A stretch of DNA of 52,204 nucleotides from Lachnospiraceae bacterium (GCA_017440575.1 JAFSGY010000050.1:1-52204); one strand, 5' to 3'; numbered from the stretch's first letter, positions 25,396 through 34,008 are shown. Numbers and translations are program-made. Notes: generated from the sequence alone by a model not told the origin.

Positions 25396-26199
25396 ATGAT
25401 GAGCAAGGGAAACTTTTACTGTAGAGCAGTCCACGGTGTGTTGAATACCTGTCTGGATGAGCAGGTGTGCGGCAAGGGGTGTCCGTGTTACTGTGGCATG
25501 AAGGAGAAACAAATCCCCATTTGTGTATATGATGGAGAAGATTCTGTGGAAAATGTCACAGAAAATCCCAAGGAGCTGTGGATAAAAAAGGATGCAGCAA
25601 TAAAAGTAGGAGAGCTTCCACTTTTTCCCTTGGTAAATGGGCTTGACGAGAGGCTGGCGAAGGCTTATGCTTTTTCTGCAAATGCACATAGAAAGCAGTA
25701 TCGTAAGGGAACAAAGATACCGTATTTTGCACATATTATTATGGCAATGAATTATGCTGTGGAGCTGACAGATGATATAGAGCTTCTGACAGCAGTCATT
25801 CTTCATGATACGGTGGAGGATACGGAAGTTACGCTGGAAGATATTGCAAGAGAGTTTGGAGAGAGAGTCGCTGCCTATATTGATGCGGAATCAGAAGATA
25901 AGAGACCAGGGATTCCGGCAAGCGATACTTGGGAAATTCGTAAACAGGAGACGATACAACATTTGCAGACGGCAGAACAACCGGTGAAGGTTATTGTTTT
26001 GGCGGATAAGGCGGCGAATGCAGAGTCATTGTTAAAGGAATGGCGCCATGTAGGAGATAGTATGTGGCAGAAGTTCAATCAGCATGATAAGGATAAGCAT
26101 GCTTGGTATTATTATTCCTGTGCAGAGGCATTGAAGGAATTCTCAGGCAGCGAGGTTATGAAGAACTATTTAGAACATTTGAAGGAACTATTTGGATAA
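25396..26199 (+). CDS. Small HD-domain (p)ppGpp hydrolase-like protein with Cys-rich N-terminus
   Basis: Residues from about 85 form a RelA/SpoT-type HD domain: YAFSANAHRKQYRKGT, IPYFAHIIMAM and AVILHDTVEDTEVTLEDI, with the HDxxED pattern that binds Mn and cleaves the 3'-pyrophosphate of ppGpp. There is no synthetase, TGS or ACT domain, so it resembles small alarmone hydrolases. The unusual part is the N-terminus: seven Cys in the first 43 residues (9, 19, 25, 29, 31, 33, 43), able to bind a metal or Fe-S cluster. An AAAGGAA site precedes two adjacent ATGs. It lies between two secreted cell-wall type proteins. Hydrolysis of alarmone is inferred, not shown. Confidence 0.7.
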   Translation: MMSKGNFYCRAVHGVLNTCLDEQVCGKGCPCYCGMKEKQIPICVYDGEDSVENVTENPKELWIKKDAAIKVGELPLFPLVNGLDERLAKAYAFSANAHRKQYRKGTKIPYFAHIIMAMNYAVELTDDIELLTAVILHDTVEDTEVTLEDIAREFGERVAAYIDAESEDKRPGIPASDTWEIRKQETIQHLQTAEQPVKVIVLADKAANAESLLKEWRHVGDSMWQKFNQHDKDKHAWYYYSCAEALKEFSGSEVMKNYLEHLKELFG

Positions 26200-26219
26200 A
26201 AGAGTTAGGAAGGTAAAGG

Positions 26220-27332
26220 ATGAAGTACATAAGGGGTATCAAAGGATTACTTACGGTGTTTGCTATGGTTGTGTTCTTGGGAGGAATGACAACAAAGGCA
26301 GCAGAATTTAGTGTGACTCCGACAGAAGGAGTATTGTATACGGGAAAAGGGGCAGAGGTATTTGTTCAGCCTGATCCGTCTACAATTGCAGCTGTTTTTC
26401 CGGGTGATTTTCCGGTACAGGTAACAGGAATCACGGATAATGGCTATTTTCAGGTAAATATAAATGGAGTTACGTATTATATTTATGGAAAAGCGTTGTC
26501 GGTAAGTACGGGAACGCAGGCTTATAAGCTGACGAGTGTGGATGCTAAGGCAGCACTTGTGGGAGATGCAGACAGCGGTGCATTAATCTATGCACAGAAT
26601 GCAACGGACAGACTGGCGCCAGCAAGTACGACTAAGATTATGACTGCATTATTGGTAATGGATGCTATTGCGGCGGGGCAGATTACACTGGATACACCGG
26701 TTGTAGTATCACCTAGTGCGCTTGCCGGGGTTCCAAGCGATGCTAGTCATGTAAAGCCTCGTCTTAAGGCTGGTGAGGTTATGAATGTTCTTACGTTATT
26801 ACAAAGCGTGATGATGGTTTCTGATTGTCATGCATGTAATGTTTTGGCAGAGGCTGTGGCAGGAAGTGTTGATAATTTTGTCGTTATGATGAATGCAAGG
26901 GCAGCAGCACTTGGTTGTACGGAAACGAACTTTGTCAATACATCAGGCTATCCGGAGGATAATCATTATTCGAATGCTTATAGTCTTTTCCTTATTACCA
27001 GAGAGGCGATGAAGTATCCTCTGTTCCAGAGTATTATTGCGCAGACAGAGGTTACTGTTCCGGCAACCAATCTTTCACAGGAGAGAAAATTGGAGACAAC
27101 CAATGCGCTTCTTACAGTGGATTCCGGATATTATAATCCTTATGCTGTTGGAGGAAAGACAGGTTCTGCAAGCTCATCCGGTCTGTGCTTTGTATCAGCA
27201 GCAAGAAATAGTAAAAAGACAGTGATTACGGTCATTCTTGGTGCGGCGACGAATATGATGTCAGATGGAACAAGGCAGAAGCAACAGTTTGCAGAAACTA
27301 ATAAGTTAATTGAAATTGGGCTTGCAGGATAG
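26220..27332 (+). CDS. Serine-type D-Ala-D-Ala carboxypeptidase (S11 family)
   Basis: This exported peptidoglycan carboxypeptidase is of the DacF/PBP5 family. A signal peptide of about 28 residues is followed by an SH3-like N-terminal module (LYTGKGAEVFVQPDP, GITDNGYFQVNING) and then the S11 catalytic domain. The nucleophile lies in PASTTKIMTALLVMDA (SxxK) and the third motif in GGKTGSASS. The second motif, normally SxN (SGNDAC), reads SDCHAC, so the conserved Asn is Cys. No C-terminal amphipathic anchor is obvious. It starts 20 bases after the HD gene with AGGAAGG. The usual role is trimming pentapeptide stems; activity with the altered motif is uncertain. Confidence 0.85.
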   Translation: MKYIRGIKGLLTVFAMVVFLGGMTTKAAEFSVTPTEGVLYTGKGAEVFVQPDPSTIAAVFPGDFPVQVTGITDNGYFQVNINGVTYYIYGKALSVSTGTQAYKLTSVDAKAALVGDADSGALIYAQNATDRLAPASTTKIMTALLVMDAIAAGQITLDTPVVVSPSALAGVPSDASHVKPRLKAGEVMNVLTLLQSVMMVSDCHACNVLAEAVAGSVDNFVVMMNARAAALGCTETNFVNTSGYPEDNHYSNAYSLFLITREAMKYPLFQSIIAQTEVTVPATNLSQERKLETTNALLTVDSGYYNPYAVGGKTGSASSSGLCFVSAARNSKKTVITVILGAATNMMSDGTRQKQQFAETNKLIEIGLAG

Positions 27333-27343
27333 GGGGAGTTTAT

Positions 27344-28873
27344 ATGCAGGAGTTATTTCAGGTAATTAATCAGATTTTTGCGTTTATCGGACCGTTATCG
27401 GATTTTTTATGGGATTTTCCGACAAACTTTACATGGTATCAGTCGATACCGGTTCTTGGTAATTTCTCACTGGCAGTAATACTCTTATTGGGAAGTGGTA
27501 TCTATTTTAGCTTCCGTCTTGGATTTGTACAGGTAACACATTTTAAAAAAGGAATAAAACTCCTTGCGAAGAATAAAAAGACATCGATGGGAATTTCTTC
27601 CACAGCAGCCTTTTTCCTGAGTACAGCGATGCGAGTAGGACCTGGAAATATTGTTGGTGTAACGGGTGCGATTGCAGTTGGTGGACCGGGAGCCTTATTC
27701 TGGATGTGGGTATCTGCATTCTTTGGTATGTCGATTGCCTATGCAGAAAGTGTGCTTGCACAGATTTATAAGGAAAAGAAGGGCGATGAATTCGTCGGTG
27801 GTCTGCCGTTTTATGGAAAGAAATTATTAGGGAATAAGACATGGGTAGGAATTGGCTTATCTGTTTTATATATTCTGTATGCAATGTGCTGTCTTCCGGC
27901 ACAGGGGTACAATGTAGTATCTTCTATTGGGGAGATGGCAGGAACCATAACGGGAAGTACAGTTCCTGTTGATAGCGTATTTTCCTATGTTGTGGCAGCT
28001 ATCGTTATCGTATTGACAGCGATTCTTGCGTTTGGCGGTATCAAAAAGGTTACAAAGCTGACCAATACGATGGTTCCTATCATGGCTGTTGCATATATTG
28101 TAACGGTTGTTATATTGATATTGTTGAATCTGGGTGAGTTGCCGTATTTCTTCAAAGCAGTGTTTGGCGGTGCATTTACACCGGAAGCGGTATTTGGTGG
28201 AGCTTTTGGTACTGTTCTGGTACAGGGTGTAAAGCGTGGCTTAATGTCAAATGAGGCTGGTCAGGGTACGATTACCATGTCAGCAGCAGCTGCTGATTGT
28301 AATGACCCTTGTGAGCAGGGAGTCATTTCTGCAATAGGAGTATTTCTTGATACCATGATTATTTGCACCTTATCAGGATTTGTTGTTATTATGGCTCATT
28401 GCTGGAACGGTTCTGAGGCTGCAACATGGGAGACGTTAGATAAGCTTGGACGTTTTAATCTATCAGTTACAACATTGACTCCGGGAACGGTGTTAAATGG
28501 TGTTATGACAGTGCTGGTTTCTTTTAGCTTTTGTCTCTTTGCATATACCTGTCTGATTGGTATGATTACGTTTTCAGAGATTGCGGCAAACAGAATCAGC
28601 AGGTCTAAGACGGTAACCAATACAGTAAGAGTAATTGGAATCTTTACAGTAGCATTTGGTATTTTAAGTAATCTTGCAGGTTTAGAGCTTGGTAATCTGT
28701 GGGCATTCTCAGACCTTGGAAATATTTTAATTGTATTTGCGAATATCCCGATTTTGTTTGTAGGAGCAAATATTGTCATTAAAGCAACCAAGCACTATAA
28801 GAAAGCAGATGGAACACCATTTACATCGAAGACCATTGACAGTGATAAGCTGTACTGGGATGAAAGAGAATAG
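27344..28873 (+). CDS. Sodium:amino-acid symporter (AGCS family)
   Basis: This is an alanine/glycine:sodium (or proton) symporter with about eleven membrane helices in 509 residues. The family signature is present: FFLSTAMRVGPGNIVGVTGAI followed by GGPGALFWMWVSAFFGM. A later conserved stretch, GVKRGLMSNEAGQGT, also marks AGCS proteins. It starts 11 bases after the carboxypeptidase gene with GGGGGAG, so the two are probably co-transcribed; D-Ala released outside could be a substrate, which is inference. A terminator follows. Confidence 0.9.
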   Translation: MQELFQVINQIFAFIGPLSDFLWDFPTNFTWYQSIPVLGNFSLAVILLLGSGIYFSFRLGFVQVTHFKKGIKLLAKNKKTSMGISSTAAFFLSTAMRVGPGNIVGVTGAIAVGGPGALFWMWVSAFFGMSIAYAESVLAQIYKEKKGDEFVGGLPFYGKKLLGNKTWVGIGLSVLYILYAMCCLPAQGYNVVSSIGEMAGTITGSTVPVDSVFSYVVAAIVIVLTAILAFGGIKKVTKLTNTMVPIMAVAYIVTVVILILLNLGELPYFFKAVFGGAFTPEAVFGGAFGTVLVQGVKRGLMSNEAGQGTITMSAAAADCNDPCEQGVISAIGVFLDTMIICTLSGFVVIMAHCWNGSEAATWETLDKLGRFNLSVTTLTPGTVLNGVMTVLVSFSFCLFAYTCLIGMITFSEIAANRISRSKTVTNTVRVIGIFTVAFGILSNLAGLELGNLWAFSDLGNILIVFANIPILFVGANIVIKATKHYKKADGTPFTSKTIDSDKLYWDERE

Positions 28874-28889
28874 GTTGCTAGATATTTGA

Positions 28890-28930
28890 CTGCTTATGTG
28901 TTATGATTAAGGACACATAAGCAGTTTTTT
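28890..28930 (+). terminator. Intrinsic terminator after the AGCS gene
   Basis: A perfect 11-bp stem (CTGCTTATGTG/CACATAAGCAG) is followed by six T. Confidence 0.9.
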
Positions 28931-28951
28931 GATTTAATTTTGGAGGTTGAC

Positions 28952-30097
28952 ATGATAAAGGAAAAATGTCCATATGTAGATAAATGTGGTGCTTGTCATA
29001 TGGGTAAGACAAGCTATGAAGAGGAATTGATAGAGAAGAAAGGGTTAGTGGAAAAACATATCGGAAAGTATTGTAAGGTCAATGATGTAGCCGGAATGTA
29101 TTATCCTTTTCATTATCGTAATAAGGTACATGCTGTTTTCGGAAGAAGCAAAGATGACGTAATTGCAGGTACTTATGCAGAGGGAACGCATACAATTGTA
29201 CCGATTCAGGACTGTTTGATTGAGGATGCACAGGCATCAGCTATTATAAAAACAGTTACCGAGCTGATTAAAAGCTTTAAGCTCTGGGTGTATAACGAGG
29301 ATACCGGGCGTGGGCTGATGCGTCATATCCTGATTCGTAAGGGAATGTCAACGAAGCAGATAATGGTGGTACTAGTTACTGCATCACCGGAGTTCCCACA
29401 TAAGAATAACTTTGTGTCTGAGCTTAGAAAGAGACATCCTGAGATTACAACGATTGTACAGAATATCAATTCCCAGAATACGACATTTGTATTAGGCGAT
29501 AAGAATAAGCCTTTGTATGGTGAGGGCTTTATTGAGGACGTTTTGTGTGGTCTAAGATTCCGTATTTCTCCTAATTCTTTCTATCAGGTCAATGCGGCAC
29601 AGACACAAGTGTTGTATAAGAAGGCGATTCAGGCAGCAGCCTTGACCGGAAAAGAGACAGTAATCGATGCGTATTGTGGTATCGGAACCATTGGTATGGC
29701 GATGGCATCAAAAGCAGGAAAGGTACTTGGGATTGAGCTGAATAAGGATGCGGTAAGAGATGCAAAGGCGAATGCAAAGCGCAATCATATCGAGAATATC
29801 CGTTTCGTAGCTGCTGACGCGACAGAATATATGACACGCATGTCACAAGAACGAGAAAAAGTTGATGTTGTTGTCATGGATCCGCCAAGAAGTGGAAGTA
29901 CCGAAGCCTTTGTTAAGGCTGTTGGAAGCCTGAAGCCGGACAGAGTGGTATATGTTTCCTGTAATCCTGAGACCTTAGGAAGAGATTTAGGCTGGTTCAA
30001 GAAGCAGGGGTATGTAGCTGAGGAAGCTTGGCCGGTGGATATGTTTGGATGGACAGAGCATTGCGAGTGTGTGTGTCTGTTAAATAGAAGTAAATAG
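28952..30097 (+). CDS. 23S rRNA (uracil-C5) methyltransferase, RlmD/RlmCD type
   Basis: This SAM-dependent enzyme methylates uracil C5 in 23S rRNA or tRNA. The N-terminus carries an Fe-S cluster motif, CPYVDKCGAC (C-x5-C-x2-C at 6, 12, 15), with a further Cys in PIQDCL. The SAM site is IDAYCGIGTIGM, then DPPRSG and the catalytic Cys in VSCNPETLGRD. Unlike many relatives no TRAM domain precedes the Fe-S motif. I start at 28952, with TGGAGG six bases upstream; a TTG at 28940 overlaps that site. The product is 381 residues. Whether it modifies U747, U1939 or a tRNA cannot be told. Confidence 0.9.
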   Translation: MIKEKCPYVDKCGACHMGKTSYEEELIEKKGLVEKHIGKYCKVNDVAGMYYPFHYRNKVHAVFGRSKDDVIAGTYAEGTHTIVPIQDCLIEDAQASAIIKTVTELIKSFKLWVYNEDTGRGLMRHILIRKGMSTKQIMVVLVTASPEFPHKNNFVSELRKRHPEITTIVQNINSQNTTFVLGDKNKPLYGEGFIEDVLCGLRFRISPNSFYQVNAAQTQVLYKKAIQAAALTGKETVIDAYCGIGTIGMAMASKAGKVLGIELNKDAVRDAKANAKRNHIENIRFVAADATEYMTRMSQEREKVDVVVMDPPRSGSTEAFVKAVGSLKPDRVVYVSCNPETLGRDLGWFKKQGYVAEEAWPVDMFGWTEHCECVCLLNRSK

Positions 30098-30110
30098 AAA
30101 TTTATGTTTT

Positions 30111-30148
30111 ATGCACTTTTGGCTGATAGAAGTCAAGGGTGCATTTTT
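30111..30148 (+). terminator. Intrinsic terminator
   Basis: An 11-bp stem, ATGCACTTTTG with CAAGGGTGCAT (two G-U pairs), followed by five T. Confidence 0.75.
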
Positions 30149-30180
30149 AAATGTAAGAATAAAGATAAAAATGAAATAAC

Positions 30181-30253
30181 TTGACGATTCATATGTATGT
30201 TGTTAAAGTATACGTATATACGACTATAACAACAGACCTATACGCATATACGA
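30181..30253 (+). promoter_or_regulatory. Promoter and direct-repeat operator of the XRE gene
   Basis: TTGACG (30181) and TAAAGT (30204) lie 17 bases apart. Two near-identical 15-mers, TATACGTATATACGA (30209-30223) and TATACGCATATACGA (30239-30253), follow with a 30-bp period, about three helix turns. The first contains the palindrome CGTATATACG. They are probably binding sites of the adjacent XRE protein. Confidence 0.55.
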
Positions 30254-30319
30254 AGATAAAGTTGTGCTATTAATATCCATAAAATCAATGATAACCAGCA
30301 GAAAAAAAGGAGCATGACT

Positions 30320-30706
30320 ATGATTATAAGTGAGAGAATTTTTAAAATTTTAAATGATAAACATATATCACAAAGTTCATTTGCAAAAAAAGTAGGTTTA
30401 TCTGGCAGTACCATCAGTGATTGGAAAACGAAAAAGACGAATCCGACGGCAGAAAAGATTATGCCTATTTGTGAGGTGTTGGGGATAACACCGGAGCAAT
30501 TGCTTACTGGAAAAGGTATTGATGAGGATTATGAAGAGAATGAAATGGAAAAAACGAAACAGGATTTTGTGATTACAAATACAGATATACATATAATAGA
30601 AGATTTTCATGGATTAAAAGAAGCACAGAAAAAAAGATTGTTGAAGTATATGGAAGCATTGAAGCAGATAGAGGAGTTGGAGGAATACAATGGAAGAAAG
30701 GACTGA
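30320..30706 (+). CDS. XRE-family transcriptional regulator
   Basis: This 128-residue protein has a Cro/CI helix-turn-helix at about 8-60 (SQSSFAKKVGLSGSTISDWK, GITPEQLLTG). A charged linker and a C-terminal helix (EAQKKRLLKYMEALKQIEEL) may serve for dimerisation. I start at 30320 because AAGGAG lies seven bases before it; the ATG at 30314 is only one base from that site. The stop codon is directly followed by the remnant of an ORF6N gene, and a direct-repeat operator lies upstream. The gene begins an accessory cluster with AT-rich composition. Confidence 0.85.
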   Translation: MIISERIFKILNDKHISQSSFAKKVGLSGSTISDWKTKKTNPTAEKIMPICEVLGITPEQLLTGKGIDEDYEENEMEKTKQDFVITNTDIHIIEDFHGLKEAQKKRLLKYMEALKQIEELEEYNGRKD

Positions 30707-31590
30707 GTTATTTCACGTTTTCCACATGACTTTATGTTTTAACTTGAAAAAGAAGAAATTCCAGAGAATTGTTTAAAGTCACAAATTGTGACTTTAAACG
30801 AAAGTGGTAATAAAAGAGGGTTACACGTGAAGAAATCACCATATGCTTTTACGGAACAAGGAATTTATATGCTTGCAACAGTTCTCAGAGGAGAACTTGC
30901 AGAACAACAAAGCATATTTATTATGCGTGCATTTCGAGAAATGCGCCATTACATAAGACAGAATCAACAGTTTGTTACTCAATCAGAGATGCATCTTCTA
31001 AGTGATAGAGTATCCGAAATATCTGTGCAGATGGCAAGTATGGCTGACAGACAGAAGAAAACAGAGCATAATGTTCAAAATATTCAAAAAAGCATAGACA
31101 CATTTAACGAAAATTTTGTTTCTGATAAGGATTTCAAAAACTTTGTTATATACAAAGGTCAGAAGTTTGAAGCAGATGTTGCATATATATAGATATTTAC
31201 CAGCAAGCCAAAAAAAGTATTTATGTGGTGGATGATTATATGAATACGAAGACTTTACAGCTTTTGTCACAGAAACAAACGGGGGTAGAAGTGATTCTAT
31301 TTACCGAAAATGGTCATGGGAAAAGAGGCTTTTTGACATCGGCTGTAGTAAATGATTTTGTTCAGCAATATCCCACTTTGCGAATAAAACCGAATCCAGA
31401 CTGTCATGATAGACTGATTGTTTTGGATTATGGAATGCCTACGGAGCAGGCATTCCATTGCGGTGCATCAAGTAAGGATGCAGGCAGGAAGCTTTGTGCT
31501 ATAAACGTGATTGCTGATACAAGTATGATTCACCCGGTTATTGATAATTTGTTATTAGAAGCAGATAAGTCAATATTATTATTTTTTTAA
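30707..31590 (+). pseudogene. Decayed ORF6N-domain gene with PLD-like C-terminus
   Basis: The frame opens right after the XRE stop with SRFPHDFMF, then TAA at 30740 where relatives have Gln (DFMFQL), then LEKEEIPENCLKSQIVTLNE and SPYAFTEQGIYMLATVL of the ORF6N domain. A coiled coil (about 30990-31130) follows. At 31183-31192 a (TA)n tract causes a frame change: VAYI-stop in one frame, DIYQQAKKSIYVVDDY in the next. The last 120 residues resemble a PLD-like nuclease domain (CHDRLIVLDYG, FHCGASSKDAGRK). The N-terminal 50 or so residues of ORF6N are missing. Intact relatives are phage or defence associated. One nonsense codon, one frameshift and a lost start make it a pseudogene. Confidence 0.75.
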
Positions 31591-31610
31591 AATGAATAGA
31601 GGTAGAAGAT

Positions 31611-32399
31611 ATGAAAATACATTATTTTCAAAGATATCATGGAAAAGAGAATGTAGACACATCAAATGCAATGTTGATGTTATCTCGGTTATATAATTAT
31701 AGTTCTGATAAGTTTTACACGATGTTGAATAATCTTATTTTAAGAGAAAATGATACACCAGAAATCTCATTTGATTTACAAGTGGTTGGGAATGGCTCTA
31801 CGCCAGATGCTATTATAAGTCAGAAAAGTTTTAAGATTGTTGTAGAGACAAAGTTAGATAATCATTTTCGGATAGAACAATTAATGTCACATTTAAATCA
31901 ATTTGGGAAAGAAGACATTCCAGACGGATATAAATGGATGCGGGCTATTGTAGTCGGAACAACATTGCAAGACAATCTGGATTTGAAATTGTATTATGAT
32001 AAATCAGAGAGAGGGTATTCAGAACATGGATATATAGGCCTTTATAAAGATAAAGCTGTAAAGGCTGTGGGTAAACTTGAAAAAACAATTTTAGCAGTTC
32101 AAGGAAATGGAGAAATTGTTTTTGTTCCTGAAAATGGAGCTAGTATATCTCAGGATGAAAAAAATAGAATACAAGAAGCTATTAGACGTTCTTATAATTA
32201 TGGATATAATTTGGAAAATATAGAACACAGATATTTCATAGTAGAGAAATTCATACCAGTTGATTTTAAGAAAACAAGTAAAAATGCAATTCAAAAAAGT
32301 AAATTATTTAATTTGGCAGAAATGTTTGGATATAAGGAAATGCCAGATATTGAGTTGATAGCGAAGGATTTAGACGGAAGAAAATGGGAGGAGTTTTAA
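31611..32399 (+). CDS. PD-(D/E)XK nuclease-like protein
   Basis: This 262-residue protein starts MKIHYFQRYHGKENV and has the core of a PD-(D/E)XK nuclease: STPDAIIS followed by FKIVVETKLDNHF, giving the D and ExK residues, then a helix with QLMSHLNQF. The remaining two thirds are not recognised (a Tyr/Asn-rich stretch SYNYGYNLENIEHRYF lies near 190). No partner methylase is nearby. It sits between the decayed ORF6N gene and a WYL regulator 12 bases downstream, which suggests an accessory or defence locus. The composition is more AT-rich than the surrounding core genes. Nuclease activity is inferred from the motif. Confidence 0.6.
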   Translation: MKIHYFQRYHGKENVDTSNAMLMLSRLYNYSSDKFYTMLNNLILRENDTPEISFDLQVVGNGSTPDAIISQKSFKIVVETKLDNHFRIEQLMSHLNQFGKEDIPDGYKWMRAIVVGTTLQDNLDLKLYYDKSERGYSEHGYIGLYKDKAVKAVGKLEKTILAVQGNGEIVFVPENGASISQDEKNRIQEAIRRSYNYGYNLENIEHRYFIVEKFIPVDFKKTSKNAIQKSKLFNLAEMFGYKEMPDIELIAKDLDGRKWEEF

Positions 32400-32411
32400 T
32401 AGTAAGAAGTT

Positions 32412-33326
32412 ATGAAAACAGACCGATTATTTGCAATCACAATCTATCTATTAAATCATGGTAAGACCTCTGCAAAGGAGTTGGCGGAAAAGTTCGAAGT
32501 ATCTATGCGGACTATACAAAGAGATATCGATTCTATCTGTATGGCCAACATTCCAATCGTCGCTGAGACTGGAGTAAATGGAGGCTATTACCTTGCAGAG
32601 AACTTTACTATCAATGCTAATACTATGACAGAAGAAGAATATGAATATACACTCATGGCATTAAAGGGTTTGGCATCTGCCATGGAGGATACGAAGGTAG
32701 ATGATACTATTGAAAAATTCGAGTCTATTGCCGGAGAAAAAAAGCAGGACATTCAGCTGGATTTTTCTACTTTAAAAGAGCGTGATACAGCTAAGATAGC
32801 TCTACTGAGGGAAGCAATTCAGGCACAAAAACAGGTTATATTCGAATATACGAATGCGGTAAATGAACTGAAAATGCATACGGTAGAACCAATTGTTATC
32901 ATATATCGGTGGTATGCTTGGTATTTGATTGCATATTCTTCTTCAAAAGAGGCATATGCGATGTACAAGCTTGTCAGAATGGATAAGGTTGTAATATCAG
33001 AAATAATGTTTCAAAAAAGTCACGAATCACCGAATGCTATACTGAAGAACATGGAGCAGAAGTCAGAGGAAGCAATAGAAAAAGTATGCATTAGGTGCGG
33101 AAAAAGTGTAAAAGCGAAGGTAATCGAATACCTGAATGGGAAAGTGGAGCAGGAATATGAGAATGGTGACTGTGACATAAGCTGTTATATTGTACCACGG
33201 GAATTTCATTGGTTTGGTGCATTGATGGCACTTGGAAATGGAGTAGAAGTATTAGAACCAGAGTGGGTAAAAGAAAGATTAATTGAAACTGCAGAAAAGA
33301 TTTTAAAGTTATATCAGGAACTATGA
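32412..33326 (+). CDS. WYL-domain transcriptional regulator (YafY type)
   Basis: This 304-residue regulator has an N-terminal HTH_11 winged helix (SAKELAEKFEVSMRTIQRDI) with the following NGGYYL wing, a helical middle and a WYL domain at about 130-215 (KQVIFEYTNA, EPIVIIYRWYAWYLIAYSS). The C-terminal WCX-like region ends in RLIETAEKILKLYQEL. WYL proteins bind nucleotide or nucleic-acid ligands, and many control phage-defence loci. It starts 12 bases after the PD-(D/E)XK gene, so they are likely co-transcribed. Cys pairs at IRCGKSVK are few and do not suggest a metal site. Confidence 0.85.
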   Translation: MKTDRLFAITIYLLNHGKTSAKELAEKFEVSMRTIQRDIDSICMANIPIVAETGVNGGYYLAENFTINANTMTEEEYEYTLMALKGLASAMEDTKVDDTIEKFESIAGEKKQDIQLDFSTLKERDTAKIALLREAIQAQKQVIFEYTNAVNELKMHTVEPIVIIYRWYAWYLIAYSSSKEAYAMYKLVRMDKVVISEIMFQKSHESPNAILKNMEQKSEEAIEKVCIRCGKSVKAKVIEYLNGKVEQEYENGDCDISCYIVPREFHWFGALMALGNGVEVLEPEWVKERLIETAEKILKLYQEL

Positions 33327-33349
33327 CATACTGTTGTCGTAGTTCTTTT
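33318..33349 (+). terminator. Intrinsic terminator overlapping the WYL gene stop
   Basis: An 11-bp stem (GAACTATGACA/TGTCGTAGTTC, one G-U) is followed by four T. The stop codon TGA lies within its left arm. Confidence 0.75.
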
Positions 33350-33443
33350 GTTATCATATAAAAAACTGCGACAAAGAGATTGTGGATTACATGTATTCGG
33401 CACAAAATAATGAAAAAATAAATACAAAAGGAGACGAACAAAC

Positions 33444-34004
33444 ATGAACGTATACGAAGCCTGTCCAAGCATTGAAAATGAATTATTTCTCATCCGCAAG
33501 ATAAAAAAAGAGGATGCAGCAGACTTATTAAAGGTATATTCTGATAAAAAAGCAGTTCCGATTTTTAACAGTGATAACTGCACTGGTGATTTCTATGTGA
33601 CGACCATGGAAGATATGCATAGAATGATTGATTTCTGGGAATTAGAATATCAGAGAAAATGCTATGTGCGCTGGTCGATTGTTGATAAGAATACACAGGA
33701 AGTAATCGGAACAATAGAACTATTTAACAGAAAAGCAGAGGACTATTTTCATGAGTGCGGACTTCTGAGGCTTGATGTAAGAAGTGATTATGAGGAAGAA
33801 ATGCGTTTACGCAGTATCTTAGAGTTAATCACGATTCCGGCATACGGATGGTTTGCATGTGATATGGTTGCAACGAAAGCAGTTCCTATGGCAACAGAGA
33901 GAATCAGGGCATTAACAGCACTTGGCTATGTGAGTTCTAAGGAAGTAATTAACGGACATGATGGAACTACATATGGTGATTATTGGGAAAGAAAGAGAGT
34001 ATAG
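33444..34004 (+). CDS. GNAT-family N-acetyltransferase
   Basis: This 186-residue protein resembles GNAT acetyltransferases of the RimJ-like type: ELFLIRKIKKEDAADLLKVY at the start, RWSIVDKNTQEVIGTIELF in the central strands and a late ALTALGYVSSKEV motif. The acetyl-CoA loop (normally Q/RxxGxG/A) reads DVRSDYEEEMRLRS, so it is poorly kept, and the acceptor is unknown. An AAGGAGA site lies before the ATG. The gene is monocistronic between two terminators. It could modify a small molecule or a protein N-terminus. Confidence 0.7.
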   Translation: MNVYEACPSIENELFLIRKIKKEDAADLLKVYSDKKAVPIFNSDNCTGDFYVTTMEDMHRMIDFWELEYQRKCYVRWSIVDKNTQEVIGTIELFNRKAEDYFHECGLLRLDVRSDYEEEMRLRSILELITIPAYGWFACDMVATKAVPMATERIRALTALGYVSSKEVINGHDGTTYGDYWERKRV

Positions 34005-34008
34005 AAGA

